Source: Amycolatopsis tolypomycina (lineage in GTDB: Bacteria; Actinomycetota; Actinomycetes; Mycobacteriales; Pseudonocardiaceae). From it: DNA of 64,000 nt. Location of the stretch: assembly GCF_900105945.1 (NCBI RefSeq), contig NZ_FNSO01000004.1, forward strand, positions 5,766,001-5,830,000, in the 5' to 3' direction. A program made the position numbers and the translations under genes. Of the stretch, positions 52,798-62,182 are shown piece after piece (the first letter of the stretch is position 1; each line of letters begins with the position of its first letter). Under the pieces are notes generated by a model, which worked only from the letters and a program-made list of their open reading frames with translations, ran no database searches and was not told the DNA's origin.

Positions 52798-53342
52798 GTG
52801 TCTCCTCCGCCCCCGGGCGCGTCTGCCGGTTCGCACCGGCAGGGACGCGGCCGCGCAGGGGCCCCTTTCTGATCGTTGCCGCCGTGGTGGTCACCAGCGG
52901 CGGGAATCCTTGCCCGACGACCGGGCGCACCACCGCTGCCGATGGGACGCAACCCGGTCAAAGGTCTGCTCGGCGGCGTGCATAAGGCACTCGCGGCCCC
53001 CGGGCCGCCCGCCACGTCGTCCAGCCGCCCGGTTCGCGGGCGGCGACGCGCGTCGCGGGAGTCCACGCACATCACCGGGCCACAACGCCGCAGGCAGCAC
53101 CTCTCACGTGCGCCCCGCGGCCCAGCGGCCACCCCGAGTATCCCACACCGGGTGACCACTCCGGTGTACTCGGTACCTCCCGCAGGCACCCGGGCGCGCC
53201 GTACGGTCCCCATCCACCCCACGGCCGGGGGAACTTCGCCGCAGCGCTTGTCCGCCGGGCACGGGGTGGCTACCGTGCGGCTCGGGGTGACCGGGATCTC
53301 GCGGGCCGGCACCCGCGGTCCCTGCATCCGGTGGGAGGTCCG
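52798..53342. other. Divergent intergenic region rne/S8 protease
   Basis: 545 bp without a recognised gene. It holds a long rne leader, including a perfect 8-bp hairpin with a TCGC loop (52823-52842), about 25 bases upstream of the rne start, and the protease promoter TTGTCC-17 bp-TACCGT (53248-53276). Several frames are open because of GC content, but none shows convincing coding bias. Confidence 0.5.
53248..53276 (+). promoter_or_regulatory. Promoter of the S8 protease gene
   Basis: TTGTCC (53248-53253) and TACCGT (53271-53276) with a 17-bp spacer, 67 bp upstream of the GTG start. Confidence 0.5.
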
Positions 53343-54758
53343 GTGTCCCTGCTGGCGCGGCCGCTGCGGGCGGCCGTGTGCACCGTCCTGGTGCTTTCGG
53401 GATGCGTCACCGCCGGTCCGGCGGCGGCCGACACCGCCTGCGCCCACGGCCGGGCCCTCCGCTACGTCGTCACCTTCGACCGCGGCACCCCCGAGGCCGG
53501 CGCCCGCTCCGAGATCGCGGACGCCTGCGGCGCCACCACCGTCTACTACCCGCAGATCGCCGTCGCCGTCGCCACCTCCGGCGACCCGGGGTTCGGCGGG
53601 CGGATCGGGCTCGACCGGGCGTTCAGCGCGCAGGCCGAGCGGCTGGCCGCGCAGCGCGCCGCCGACGTGAAGCCGCAGCCCGCGCGGCGGACGCTGCCCC
53701 CGACCGATCCGGCGGAGGTGCCGCCGGTGGACCTGGGCGGGCAGCAGTGGGACATGCGGATGATCGGCGCCGGCGAAGGCCAGGCCGGGCAACGTGACGT
53801 CGTCGTCGGCGTGCTCGACTCCGGGATCGACCCCGACCACCCGGACCTCGCCGACGCGCTGGACCCGGCCGACTCCGCCGGCTGCCTGACCGGCGCTCCC
53901 GACCGTTCGCCGTCGGCCTGGGCGCCGACGACGTCGGTGCACGGCACGCACGTGGCGGGCATCATCGCGGCGGCCGACGACGGGCGCGGGGTGACCGGTG
54001 TGGCGCCCGGGGTGCGAGTGGCGTCGGTGAAGGTGATCGACGACCGCGGCTACGCCGACCCGGAGGCCGCGGTGTGCGGCCTGATGTGGGCGGCCGCCCG
54101 GCACATGCGGCTGACGAACAGCAGCTACTTCGTCAACCCGTGGTCGCTGTCGTGCATCCGCGGCAGCGACCGCGGCGTGGTGCACGAGGTGCTGGCCCGC
54201 GCGGTCGAGTACAGCACGTCGGCGGGGACGTTGAACGTGGCGGCGGCGACCAACGAGGCCGTCGACCTGACGCCGTCGGCGCGTTCGGGATCCGGCGGGG
54301 CGGGCACCGGCTGCGAGGCCCTGCCGGCCGGGCTGCGGGACGTCGTCGCGGTGTCGGCCGTCGGCGCCGACCGGGTGAAGGCGGGGTACAGCTCGTACGG
54401 GCTCGGCGTGATCGACGTCACGGCGCCGGGTGGGGAGACCGGCGAGTGCGTGCTGTCGACGGTGCCGGGCGGCTACGCGCCGCTGTGCGGGACGTCGATG
54501 GCGGCACCGCACGTCACCGGGGTGCTGGCGCTGCTGGCGTCCGGCTCGGAGAAGGCCGGCCCGCGCCAGCTGCGGCGGACCCTGGAGGCGCAGGCGACGC
54601 CGATGCCGTGCCCGGCCGACTACGACCTGACCGGGGACGGGCTGCAGGACGCGTACTGCGCGGGGTACGAGGGGTACAACGGGTTCTACGGGCACGGGAT
54701 GGTGCGTGTTCCGGAGCCGGCCGCCGTGCCGGGTGGGCGGCCCGACCAGGCCCGCTGA
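53343..54758 (+). CDS. Secreted or lipid-anchored subtilisin-family (S8) serine protease
   Basis: 471 residues. The signal has a lipobox-like LSGC with C21, but also an AAA-D cleavage site, so it is either a lipoprotein or a Sec-secreted enzyme. Catalytic triad: D159 in VLDSGID, H200 in HGTHVAG, S385 in GTSMAAPHV; NVAAATNEA supplies the oxyanion asparagine. A propeptide-like region precedes the domain. It resembles actinobacterial secreted subtilisins rather than mycosins, as no C-terminal TM helix is present. GTG start with GGGAGG. Confidence 0.9.
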   Translation: MSLLARPLRAAVCTVLVLSGCVTAGPAAADTACAHGRALRYVVTFDRGTPEAGARSEIADACGATTVYYPQIAVAVATSGDPGFGGRIGLDRAFSAQAERLAAQRAADVKPQPARRTLPPTDPAEVPPVDLGGQQWDMRMIGAGEGQAGQRDVVVGVLDSGIDPDHPDLADALDPADSAGCLTGAPDRSPSAWAPTTSVHGTHVAGIIAAADDGRGVTGVAPGVRVASVKVIDDRGYADPEAAVCGLMWAAARHMRLTNSSYFVNPWSLSCIRGSDRGVVHEVLARAVEYSTSAGTLNVAAATNEAVDLTPSARSGSGGAGTGCEALPAGLRDVVAVSAVGADRVKAGYSSYGLGVIDVTAPGGETGECVLSTVPGGYAPLCGTSMAAPHVTGVLALLASGSEKAGPRQLRRTLEAQATPMPCPADYDLTGDGLQDAYCAGYEGYNGFYGHGMVRVPEPAAVPGGRPDQAR

Positions 54759-54766
54759 GCCCTGCC

Positions 54767-54793
54767 GGCTCGGGCGGCTCGGGCGGCTCGGGC
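54767..54793. repeat. Three 9-bp repeats (GGCTCGGGC)
   Basis: Perfect tandem triplicate directly after the protease stop, leading into the 21-bp array. Confidence 0.7.
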
Positions 54794-54802
54794 GGGAAGC
54801 CG

Positions 54803-54928
54803 GATCTCGCGTGATTCGGGGCCGATCTCGCGTGATCGGAGCCGGAACTCGCGTGATCGGGGCCGAGACTCGCGTGATTGGGGCCGGGACTCGCGTGATT
54901 GAAGGCGGGACTCGCGTGATTGGGTGGG
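54803..54928. repeat. Tandem array of six 21-bp repeats (array B)
   Basis: Six units of the same 21-bp family as array A, each with the core CTCGCGTGAT and a G-rich spacer. The array lies between the convergent S8 protease and ABC permease genes. Units here are more alike than in array A. Confidence 0.85.
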
Positions 54929-54935
54929 CATCGCG

Positions 54936-55757
54936 TCAGGTGAGGAGGAGCTTGGCGATGCGGCGGGTCGAGGCCCACAGGCCCACCGCGCCGAGCAGGA
55001 CCAGGTACGCCAGGTTGATCAGCATGCTGCCGGACAGCAGGCCCGTCGCGAGGCCGCGCATCAGCTCGATCGCGTGGTAGAGCGGAAGGCAGCGGACCAC
55101 CCACTGCAGCGGCTCCGGGTACACCGACAGCGGGAAGAACGTCGTCGCGAAGAGGAACATCGGGGTCAGGCCCAGCTGGATGTAGTCGAACTGGGCGGTC
55201 GACCGCAGGAACGTCACCAGTGCCATGCCGATCGCCGAGAACGCCAGGCCCACCAGCAGCGCCGCCGGGACCATCAGCAGGGCCCACCACGACGCCAGCA
55301 GGCCCATCGCCGCCGCGATCGCGAGGAACGCCACCGCGTAGATGCCGCCGCGCGTGATCGCCCAGCCGATCTCGCCCAGTGCGACGTCCAGCGGGCCGAT
55401 CGGGGTCGCCAGCATCGCGTCGTACAGCTTCGCGTAGCGCAGCTTGAAGAACAGGTTGTACGTCGATTCGAAGACGGCGCCGTTCATCGCCGACGTCGCC
55501 AGCAGGGCCGGCGCGACGAACGCGACGTAGCTCATCGGGTGCCCGCCGGGGCCCGTCACCTCGGTGACCAGCTTGCCGAACCCCAGCTGGAACGCCAGCA
55601 GGTAGAGGAACGGCTCGACCGCACCGGACAGGAAGATCAGCCAGCTGCCGCGGTACACCATCACCGAGCGCTCGACGAGCGTGCGGGCGCGGCCCGCGTA
55701 CAGCGCGGGCGGGAGGATGCGCAGGAACAGTCCGGCGCGGGTTTCGACGGTCGTCAT
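54936..55757 (-). CDS. ABC-2 type transporter permease
   Basis: 273 residues, six TM helices with the ABC-2 membrane signature (EPFLYLLAFQLGFGKLV; LRYAKLYDAMLATPIGPLDVALGEI; FLFATTFFPLSVYPEPLQWVVRCLPLYHAIELMRGLATG). Its ATG directly follows the stop of the sister permease. Together with that permease and the ATPase it makes an exporter of the DrrAB type; substrate unknown. Confidence 0.92.
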   Translation of the reverse strand: MTTVETRAGLFLRILPPALYAGRARTLVERSVMVYRGSWLIFLSGAVEPFLYLLAFQLGFGKLVTEVTGPGGHPMSYVAFVAPALLATSAMNGAVFESTYNLFFKLRYAKLYDAMLATPIGPLDVALGEIGWAITRGGIYAVAFLAIAAAMGLLASWWALLMVPAALLVGLAFSAIGMALVTFLRSTAQFDYIQLGLTPMFLFATTFFPLSVYPEPLQWVVRCLPLYHAIELMRGLATGLLSGSMLINLAYLVLLGAVGLWASTRRIAKLLLT

Positions 55758-56561
55758 TCAGACCACCAGCCTCCGGTAGAAGGCCCGGTGCGCGAGCGCC
55801 CACCCGGCCGCGAACAACACCGCCAGCACGGCGAGGTGCCCGAGCATCGCCCCGGCGCCGACGCCGCCGATGCTCACGCCGCGGGCCAGCTGCGTGCCGT
55901 GCCACAGCGGGGAAAGCCAGGCCAGCCAGCGGATGGCGCCCGGCAGCTGGGAGATCGGGAAGAACGTGCCGGAGAACAACGTCATCGGGATCAGGACGAA
56001 CCGGAAGATCAACCCGAAGCGCTGGCCCTCGTCGAAGGTGTGCGCGGCGAGCGCGGTCATCGGCGTGGCGCAGGCGAGCCCGGTGACGGTGCCGGCCAGG
56101 ATCACCAGCAGCACGCCCGGCCCGGTCCAGGCGCCGAAGAACAGCGCGACGAGCGCGTAGATCGCGCCGGCCAGCGTCAGCCGCAGGGCCGACCAGATCA
56201 GGTGGCCGCCGACCACCTGCCCCGGTGACACCGGCGTGGCCGTGACCGCCAGGTACTCCTTCTGCCACTTGAACCCGGAGAGGACGGGGTAGCTCGACTC
56301 GCCGACGGCCTGCTGCGCGGCCCCGGCGGCCAGCAGCGCGGGCGCGATGTACTGCAGGTACGACAGGCCGCCGGTGGCCGCGCCGGGCTGCACCTGCGAC
56401 CCGAAGCCGAGCCCCATCGCGGCGAGGAACAGCACCGGCTGCAGGCCGGTCGAGTACAAAGTGGACACCCAGTGCCTGCGGTACCAGGTCCACCGCCCCT
56501 CGACCTGCAGCCAGGCGCCGTGCCACTTGCCGACCACCCGGCCGGTCGAGATCGTCGCCAT
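55758..56561 (-). CDS. ABC-2 type transporter permease
   Basis: 267 residues, six TM helices. Same ABC-2 motifs (QPVLFLAAMGLGFG, FKWQKEYLAVTATPVSPGQVVGGHLIW, LFSGTFFPISQLPGAIRWLAWLSPLWHGTQLARG). Distinct from but homologous to the following permease, suggesting a heterodimeric channel. Its ATG overlaps the ATPase stop by one base. Confidence 0.92.
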   Translation of the reverse strand: MATISTGRVVGKWHGAWLQVEGRWTWYRRHWVSTLYSTGLQPVLFLAAMGLGFGSQVQPGAATGGLSYLQYIAPALLAAGAAQQAVGESSYPVLSGFKWQKEYLAVTATPVSPGQVVGGHLIWSALRLTLAGAIYALVALFFGAWTGPGVLLVILAGTVTGLACATPMTALAAHTFDEGQRFGLIFRFVLIPMTLFSGTFFPISQLPGAIRWLAWLSPLWHGTQLARGVSIGGVGAGAMLGHLAVLAVLFAAGWALAHRAFYRRLVV

Positions 56562-57517
56562 CAGTCGACCAGCGTCCGGCCCGTGAGCCGGAGGAAGACG
56601 TCCTCCAGCGAGCTGCGGCGGACCAGGCTCGACAGCGGCCGCACCCCGCGCAGGTGGGCGCGCTCCAGGGTTTCCTCGCCGTCGTCGCTGTAGAGCAGGA
56701 CGCGGTCCGGCAGCACCTCGACACGCTCGGCCAGGCCGTCGACCTGCTGGGCCGCCGCGACCTGCTCCCCCGGCGCGAACCGCAGCTCGACGACCTCGCG
56801 CGTCGAATACCGCCGGATCAGGTCGGCCGGCGAGCCCTCCGCCGCGATCCGGCCGTGGTCCATGACCACCAGCCTGTCGCACAGCTGCTCGGCCTCGTCC
56901 ATGTAGTGCGTGGTGACGATCAGCGTCGTGCCCTGGGCCTTGAGCCGGAACAGCCTGTCCCACAGCAGGTGGCGGGCCTGCGGGTCGAGGCCCGTCGTCG
57001 GCTCGTCGAGCAGCAGCAGCTCCGGGTCGTTGACCAGCGAGCGGGCGATCGTCAGCCGCCGCTTCATGCCGCCGGACAGCGGGTCGACCTTGTCGCCGGC
57101 CCGGTCGGTCAGCTGCGCGAACTCCAGCAGCTCGTCGGCCTTCCGCCGCGCCGCCGCGCGCGACAGGCCGAAGTAGCGGCCGTAGATCAGCAGGTTCTCC
57201 CGGACCGTCAGCTCGACGTCCAGGTTGTCCTGCTGCGGCACCACGCCCAGGCGCGCCCGGATCCGCGGCCCGGCCACCTCCGGATCCAGCCCCAGCACGC
57301 GCAGGTCGCCGTCGGTGCGGGGCGACACGCACGCGATCATCCGCATGGTCGACGACTTGCCCGCGCCGTTCGGGCCGAGGAAGCCGAACGCCTCCCCGCG
57401 CCGCACCTCGACGTCGATCCCGCGCACGGCTTCGAACTCGTCGAAGCGCTTCACCAGTGCCTTGGCCTGCACCAGTGCCGGTTCCCGGTCCTCCGAATCG
57501 TCCACGCTTCGCACCAT
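56561..57517 (-). CDS. ABC transporter ATP-binding protein
   Basis: 318 residues. Walker A GPNGAGKSS, signature LSGGMKRRL, Walker B LLLLDEPTTGLDP, H-loop TTHYMDEAEQL. The C-terminal extension of about 80 residues ending SLEDVFLRLTGRTLVD is typical of drug/polyketide exporters (DrrA-like). Start ATG 57517 chosen; a TTG at 57535 would add six residues. First gene of a three-gene operon. Confidence 0.93.
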   Translation of the reverse strand: MVRSVDDSEDREPALVQAKALVKRFDEFEAVRGIDVEVRRGEAFGFLGPNGAGKSSTMRMIACVSPRTDGDLRVLGLDPEVAGPRIRARLGVVPQQDNLDVELTVRENLLIYGRYFGLSRAAARRKADELLEFAQLTDRAGDKVDPLSGGMKRRLTIARSLVNDPELLLLDEPTTGLDPQARHLLWDRLFRLKAQGTTLIVTTHYMDEAEQLCDRLVVMDHGRIAAEGSPADLIRRYSTREVVELRFAPGEQVAAAQQVDGLAERVEVLPDRVLLYSDDGEETLERAHLRGVRPLSSLVRRSSLEDVFLRLTGRTLVD

Positions 57518-57547
57518 AGGACCCACCACCGACAAAAACCGAACGGA

Positions 57548-60500
57548 TTAGCCGCGGACGGTCACCACCAGCGTCTGCGAGACGCCGTTCACCTGCACGG
57601 ACAGGCGTGCGACACCCGGCCGCAACGCCGTCAGGACGCCCGAAGCCGGGTCGAACGCGACGACACCCCGGCCGACCGTCCAGTCCGCGCTCACCGGGTA
57701 GGACACCGGCACGTCCCGCGAGCCCTGCCGCACCGAAGCCCGGACGACGGCGCGCTCGCCGGGTGCCATCGACGACGGCCCGGTCAGCGACAGCGCGTCG
57801 ACGTTGGGCCGCGTCTCGAACCGCACCGGCTGCGCACGGTCGGCCGGGTCGATCCGCAGCAGCGTCCAGCCGACGAACCCGCCGTCGCCGGGCGCGGCCG
57901 CGGGCGCCTTGCCCGAGTTGCCGTTGACCAGGTACGGCACCCCGTCGACCCGCGACAGCGAGAACACGCCGGCGTGCGACGCCACCGCGGCCGCGGGCTT
58001 GCCGGACGCCTGCTCGAACCCGGTCAGCCACCGGGTCAGCAGCGCGGCCTCCTTCCGGTCGCCGAGCTGGGAGTTCCCGGTCGGGCTCGGGTCCCGCACC
58101 GGGTGGTGCATGGCGACGACGACCCCGCGGACCGACCGGTCGGCCGCCGCGGAGTCCAGCGCCGTGCGCAGCAGCCTGACCTGGTCGAAGCCGCCGGCCC
58201 GCAGCGTGCCGCGAGAGGAGTCGAGCAGCACCAGCCGGATGCCGTGGACGTCGGTGACCCGGTGCGTCGCGCCGAAGGCTGCCTGGAAGTTCGCGAGGCC
58301 GTTGCCGCCTTCGGCCTCGTGGTTGCCCGGCACGTAGTACCAGGGCACCTTGCCCTCGAGCTCGTCGGTGATCACCTGCCGGGCCAGCGCGAAGTCGGGC
58401 GCGGTGCCGCGGTCGACGAAATCGCCGTTGAGCAGCACCAGATCCGGCTTCGCGGCGACGGCTTCGCGCAGCGCCCGCCGGGCCTGGGCGACCAGCGGCC
58501 CCGCCGGGTCGTCCGCGGTGAACTGGGCGTCGCTGACGACCGCGACCCGCAGGCCGCCGGCCAGGACGCCGTCGGTGACCAGCGCCGGGTCGCGCGGGGC
58601 GGGGTCGGCGGGCACGGCCGTCGTCGGCGCCACCTCGAAGGTGAGGTCGTCGAACCCCAGCCGGCCTTCGTACTGCTGGTCCGGGACGTTCTCCACGGCG
58701 TAGAAGCGCGCCAGGCGCTGTCCCGAAGGCAGGCCGGCCGGGATCGCGGCCGTGACGTACCGCCAGCCCGTCCAGTCGACGCTCAGCGAAAGGTCCACAA
58801 TGGACGCCACGTTCGCGGCGTCCCGCAGCTCCGCCCGCAGCCACGCGCCCTTGCCGTCGCCGTCGACCCACAACCCGATCTTCTGCGTACCCGGCGGCAC
58901 CGGAAGCGGCGAAGACGGCGTCACGTAGGCCGCGCGCGTCGCGGTGGTGCCGGTCAGCCGGTAGTCCAGCGCGAGCCCGGCGCCGCCGTCGCGGCCGGGT
59001 GCCGCCGACAGCGCCGCACCGACGACCGCCGGGAACACCGTGGCCGACCAGCCCGCCGGACCGTCCAGCGGGGCCGCGACCTGCGCGACCGTGCCGACCG
59101 ACGCGGCCAGGTGCGTGGTCAGGCCGGCGGCCGACGCGGTGATCGCCGACGCGCCGGAGGACGTCAGCGCGGTGACCGCGTAGCCGTCACCGGAGGGCTT
59201 GACCCGCACGACGGAGTGGTCGTAGTCGAGCTTGACGTCGTCAGGCTCCAGCCAGGTGCCGTAGCCGTCGGCGTCATAGCCGTAGACCTTGAAGGTGCTT
59301 CGCGCGCCCGCGCCCGACAACGCGACCTGCTCGGTGCTGGTGCCGAGCCGGACGGGCTTGCCCAGCACCGCAAGCGCCGTCTTCCCGGACGCCCGGCCGG
59401 ACCGCGCGACGACGTCGACGGCACCCGCGCCATGGCCGGTGACCACGCCGCGCGTCACGGTCGCCCGCCGCGGGTCCGACGTGGTCCAGCGCGGGTCGGC
59501 GGCCACCGCGGCGCCGGTTTCGTCGTGGCCGTGGGCGACCAGGCGCCGGGTCAGGCCGGCCAGCACGCGGTCGGCGCCGTCCGCCGTCACCGCCGGGGCC
59601 GGCGCGAACCCGGTGAGCCGGCCGCTGCCCGGCACGGTCGTGAAGCCGATGCCGTTGGGCACCAGGCGTTCCCCGCCGTCGGACGGCGCGTTCCGGACGC
59701 TCGGCGCCGCTTCGCCCTCGGTGCGCGCCAGGAGCGTCGACGAACCGCCGCCGTCGAGGTTGAGGGCGTCGTCGGCGCCGAGGCTCTTCAGGTGGCGCGC
59801 GAGTTCCAGCTCGGTCATCCCGCGGCTGTCGGCCTGCCGCCCGTCCACGGTGGCCAGCCACAGTTTCCGGCCGTCGGCGGAGAAGCCGACCGCGGTCCGC
59901 GGGTGCAGGGCGACGTCGTCGACCGGTTGCACGACGCCGTCGCGGAGGAGGACCTTGTTGCCGCCCACGGCGACCGCGATCTTCCCGGCGTCCGAGCGCG
60001 GCGCATAGGTGACGCCGACCGCGTCACCCGGCTGCAGTGCCGCGAGTGCGTCCGCCCCGGCTTCGCGGGCCAGCAGCAGTGTGGTGCCCGCCGCGATCGG
60101 GCCGTCCGCCGCCTGCTCGCGCACGGCGGTGACGACGCCGTCGCGCAGCTCGACCTCGCGCACTCGTGAGGCGCCCGCGACCGACGTCCGGCGGCTCGAA
60201 GCGCCCCACAACGGCGTGTAGACGCCGATCGCGTCCGTGCCCAGGACCGGGCTGTTGAAGTTGGTCGCTTTCACAACCCCACTGGGCAGCGTCACGGTGG
60301 CTTCGAGGAAGACCGAGGCCAAAGCCGCCTTGCCCGCGTCGGTGACCGACGCGGTGAGGTTGTGCCCGGCGGCAGGTGCCGTCTGCAGCTGCCCGCGGTC
60401 GATGCCGACGCCGATCGGCGCGCCGGTGGCGTTGATGTCGAAGAAGTCGCCGTTGACGCCGGCCACCGCACCCGCCCGCGCCACCTGCTGCGACAGCGGC

Positions 60501-60841
60501 GTGCGCGCGGAAACCGTGCCGGGGCTCAGGTACGTGGGCCGCAGGACCTTGCTGCCGAGGTCGACGGCGAGGGTGTCGCCGCGGATCCAGCCCGCCGGGT
60601 CGAACCGGTCGAACTGGGTGAGGTTCAGCCCGGGCGCGACCTCGGTGGTCGCACTGCCGGTGACCAGGCCGTCGTCGACGTCCGCGGCGGCGAAGACGCC
60701 CGGCCCTTCGTGGGCCGACGATCCGGCGGGCGCGGCCTCGATCGGCGGGGTGCCGAGCGGGGCGTCGAGGCGATCGCCGGGGACGACGAAGGCCGTCGCG
60801 AACAGGGCGACGAACGGCAGCGCGATGCGTGACTTCTTCAC
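57548..60841 (-). CDS. Secreted phosphodiester glycosidase/metallophosphatase fusion protein
   Basis: 1,097 residues from GTG 60841. Signal peptide; NAGPA/DUF2233-type phosphodiester glycosidase (VAGVNGDFFDINATGAPIG, TELELARHLKSLGADDALNLDGGGSSTLL); Ig-like repeats; a galactose-binding-like domain (about residues 600-740); then a calcineurin-type phosphoesterase with NGDFVDRGT, PGNHEAEGG, MHHPVRDP and SHAGVFS; last an Ig-like Big-type domain. The mixture suggests removal of a sugar-phosphate cap from surface or environmental glycans. Exact substrate unknown. Confidence 0.9.
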   Translation of the reverse strand: MKKSRIALPFVALFATAFVVPGDRLDAPLGTPPIEAAPAGSSAHEGPGVFAAADVDDGLVTGSATTEVAPGLNLTQFDRFDPAGWIRGDTLAVDLGSKVLRPTYLSPGTVSARTPLSQQVARAGAVAGVNGDFFDINATGAPIGVGIDRGQLQTAPAAGHNLTASVTDAGKAALASVFLEATVTLPSGVVKATNFNSPVLGTDAIGVYTPLWGASSRRTSVAGASRVREVELRDGVVTAVREQAADGPIAAGTTLLLAREAGADALAALQPGDAVGVTYAPRSDAGKIAVAVGGNKVLLRDGVVQPVDDVALHPRTAVGFSADGRKLWLATVDGRQADSRGMTELELARHLKSLGADDALNLDGGGSSTLLARTEGEAAPSVRNAPSDGGERLVPNGIGFTTVPGSGRLTGFAPAPAVTADGADRVLAGLTRRLVAHGHDETGAAVAADPRWTTSDPRRATVTRGVVTGHGAGAVDVVARSGRASGKTALAVLGKPVRLGTSTEQVALSGAGARSTFKVYGYDADGYGTWLEPDDVKLDYDHSVVRVKPSGDGYAVTALTSSGASAITASAAGLTTHLAASVGTVAQVAAPLDGPAGWSATVFPAVVGAALSAAPGRDGGAGLALDYRLTGTTATRAAYVTPSSPLPVPPGTQKIGLWVDGDGKGAWLRAELRDAANVASIVDLSLSVDWTGWRYVTAAIPAGLPSGQRLARFYAVENVPDQQYEGRLGFDDLTFEVAPTTAVPADPAPRDPALVTDGVLAGGLRVAVVSDAQFTADDPAGPLVAQARRALREAVAAKPDLVLLNGDFVDRGTAPDFALARQVITDELEGKVPWYYVPGNHEAEGGNGLANFQAAFGATHRVTDVHGIRLVLLDSSRGTLRAGGFDQVRLLRTALDSAAADRSVRGVVVAMHHPVRDPSPTGNSQLGDRKEAALLTRWLTGFEQASGKPAAAVASHAGVFSLSRVDGVPYLVNGNSGKAPAAAPGDGGFVGWTLLRIDPADRAQPVRFETRPNVDALSLTGPSSMAPGERAVVRASVRQGSRDVPVSYPVSADWTVGRGVVAFDPASGVLTALRPGVARLSVQVNGVSQTLVVTVRG

Positions 60842-60947
60842 CGGGTACCCCAGTATCGAGTGAGGAGCGAGCCGAATCAGCACAGCGCAGTGGCACGGCC
60901 GGGGGAAGGCTTCCCGGTGAACGCCGCCTGAATGGTCTAGAACACCA

Positions 60948-61661
60948 TCACGGGGTCAGCGGTGCGGCGAGGAGCGCCTTCGCGGCGTCGCCGGTCGCGC
61001 GCGGGTCCGGCCCGGTGCGCTTCCACAGGCGCAGCAGCAGATCGCGTGCGGGCGCTTCGACGGTCGCGCCGCCGGAAACGGCCGGCCCGAGCGCGGGCGG
61101 CTCGCCGGGGTGCACGGTCCAGACGTCGCCGGTGTCGGTGGCGCGCAGGGTGACGGGCCCGGGCAGCTGCGGTACGGCGTGCCAGCGCGTCACCCGCGGC
61201 AGCATCGCCGTGAAGACCTCGTCGACGCCGTCCGCGGCCACGGCCGGGTCGAGCACGTGGCCGCTGCCGAGGTCGGCGAGGTGGACGGCGGTTTCGTGGA
61301 CCTGACGGCGGAACCAGAACGCCTTGGTCTTCCCGGTGCCGGCGAAGTGCCAGCACGGGTCCCCGGGGTCGGCGGTCTCCAGCTCGGCGAGCAGGAGGCG
61401 CGCGCTTTCGGCGTACCACGACACGAGGTCGCCGCCCGCGCCGACGGCGGAGTCCTGCGGGTGCACCTCGCCGGTGCGGACGATCGTCGCGGCCCAGCGG
61501 TGCACGTTGCCCAGGTGCGTCGCGAGATCGGTGACGGTCCAGCCGTCGCAGTCGGGCACCGCCGCGGCCGGGTCGGCCGTGCGCAGCGCCGCGGCGAACG
61601 CGCCGGTCAGCTCCGCCAGCACCGGCAGGTACGCGCGGGCGTCGAACGGCATCTTCGTCAT
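60948..61661 (-). CDS. Maleylpyruvate-isomerase-family mycothiol-dependent protein
   Basis: 237 residues with the MDMPI/DinB-like N-terminal helical bundle. Metal-ligand histidines lie in LATHLGNVHRWA and QVHETAVHLADLG. A C-terminal domain follows. Such proteins use mycothiol as cofactor or thiol donor, so the host should make mycothiol. ATG at 61661 with GGGAG; an earlier in-frame ATG is less likely. Confidence 0.85.
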   Translation of the reverse strand: MTKMPFDARAYLPVLAELTGAFAAALRTADPAAAVPDCDGWTVTDLATHLGNVHRWAATIVRTGEVHPQDSAVGAGGDLVSWYAESARLLLAELETADPGDPCWHFAGTGKTKAFWFRRQVHETAVHLADLGSGHVLDPAVAADGVDEVFTAMLPRVTRWHAVPQLPGPVTLRATDTGDVWTVHPGEPPALGPAVSGGATVEAPARDLLLRLWKRTGPDPRATGDAAKALLAAPLTP

Positions 61662-61713
61662 GGGAGTCTCCCGGGCTGCCGGGACCACGCGCGGGCGTGG
61701 CCCCGGCAGGGCG

Positions 61714-62124
61714 TCACAGGTCGGGGAACCAGAGCTTCAGCTCACGCTCGGCCGACTCCGGCGAGTCCGAGCCGTGGACCAGGTTGTACTGGGTCTCCAG
61801 CGCGAAGTCGCCGCGGATGGTGCCCGGGGTGGCCTTCTCGACCGGGTCGGTGCCGCCGGCGAGCTGGCGGAACGCGGCGATGGCGCGCGGGCCCTCGACG
61901 GCGAGCGCGACCAGCGGGCCCGAGGTGATGAACTCCAGCAGGTCGCCGAAGAACGGCCGCTCCTTGTGCTCGGCGTAGTGCTCCTCGGCCAGCGCCTGCG
62001 GCACGGTCCGCAGCTCGAGCGCGGCGAGCTGGAGGCCCTTGCGCTCGATCCGCGAGATGACTTCGCCGACGAGGCCGCGCGCGACGCCATCGGGCTTGAC
62101 CAGGACCAGCGTGCGTTCAGTCAC
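61714..62124 (-). CDS. ndk: Nucleoside diphosphate kinase
   Basis: 136 residues, standard length. The phosphohistidine is H117 in NLVHGSDS, and the start is [26 protein letters not shown] start. Balances NTP pools. Stands alone between the mycothiol-dependent gene and phoD. Confidence 0.98.
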   Translation of the reverse strand: MTERTLVLVKPDGVARGLVGEVISRIERKGLQLAALELRTVPQALAEEHYAEHKERPFFGDLLEFITSGPLVALAVEGPRAIAAFRQLAGGTDPVEKATPGTIRGDFALETQYNLVHGSDSPESAERELKLWFPDL

Positions 62125-62182
62125 GACGGTTTTGCTCCTTGGTGCGGTGGGTTTCGGTGCGCGTGAGCGTAGCCGACCTCGG

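Noticed and set aside
47569..52872. 1,767-codon open frame on the plus strand opposite obgE, rpmA, rplU and rne
   Set aside because: It mirrors the codon bias of four well-identified minus-strand genes and has no recognisable domain.
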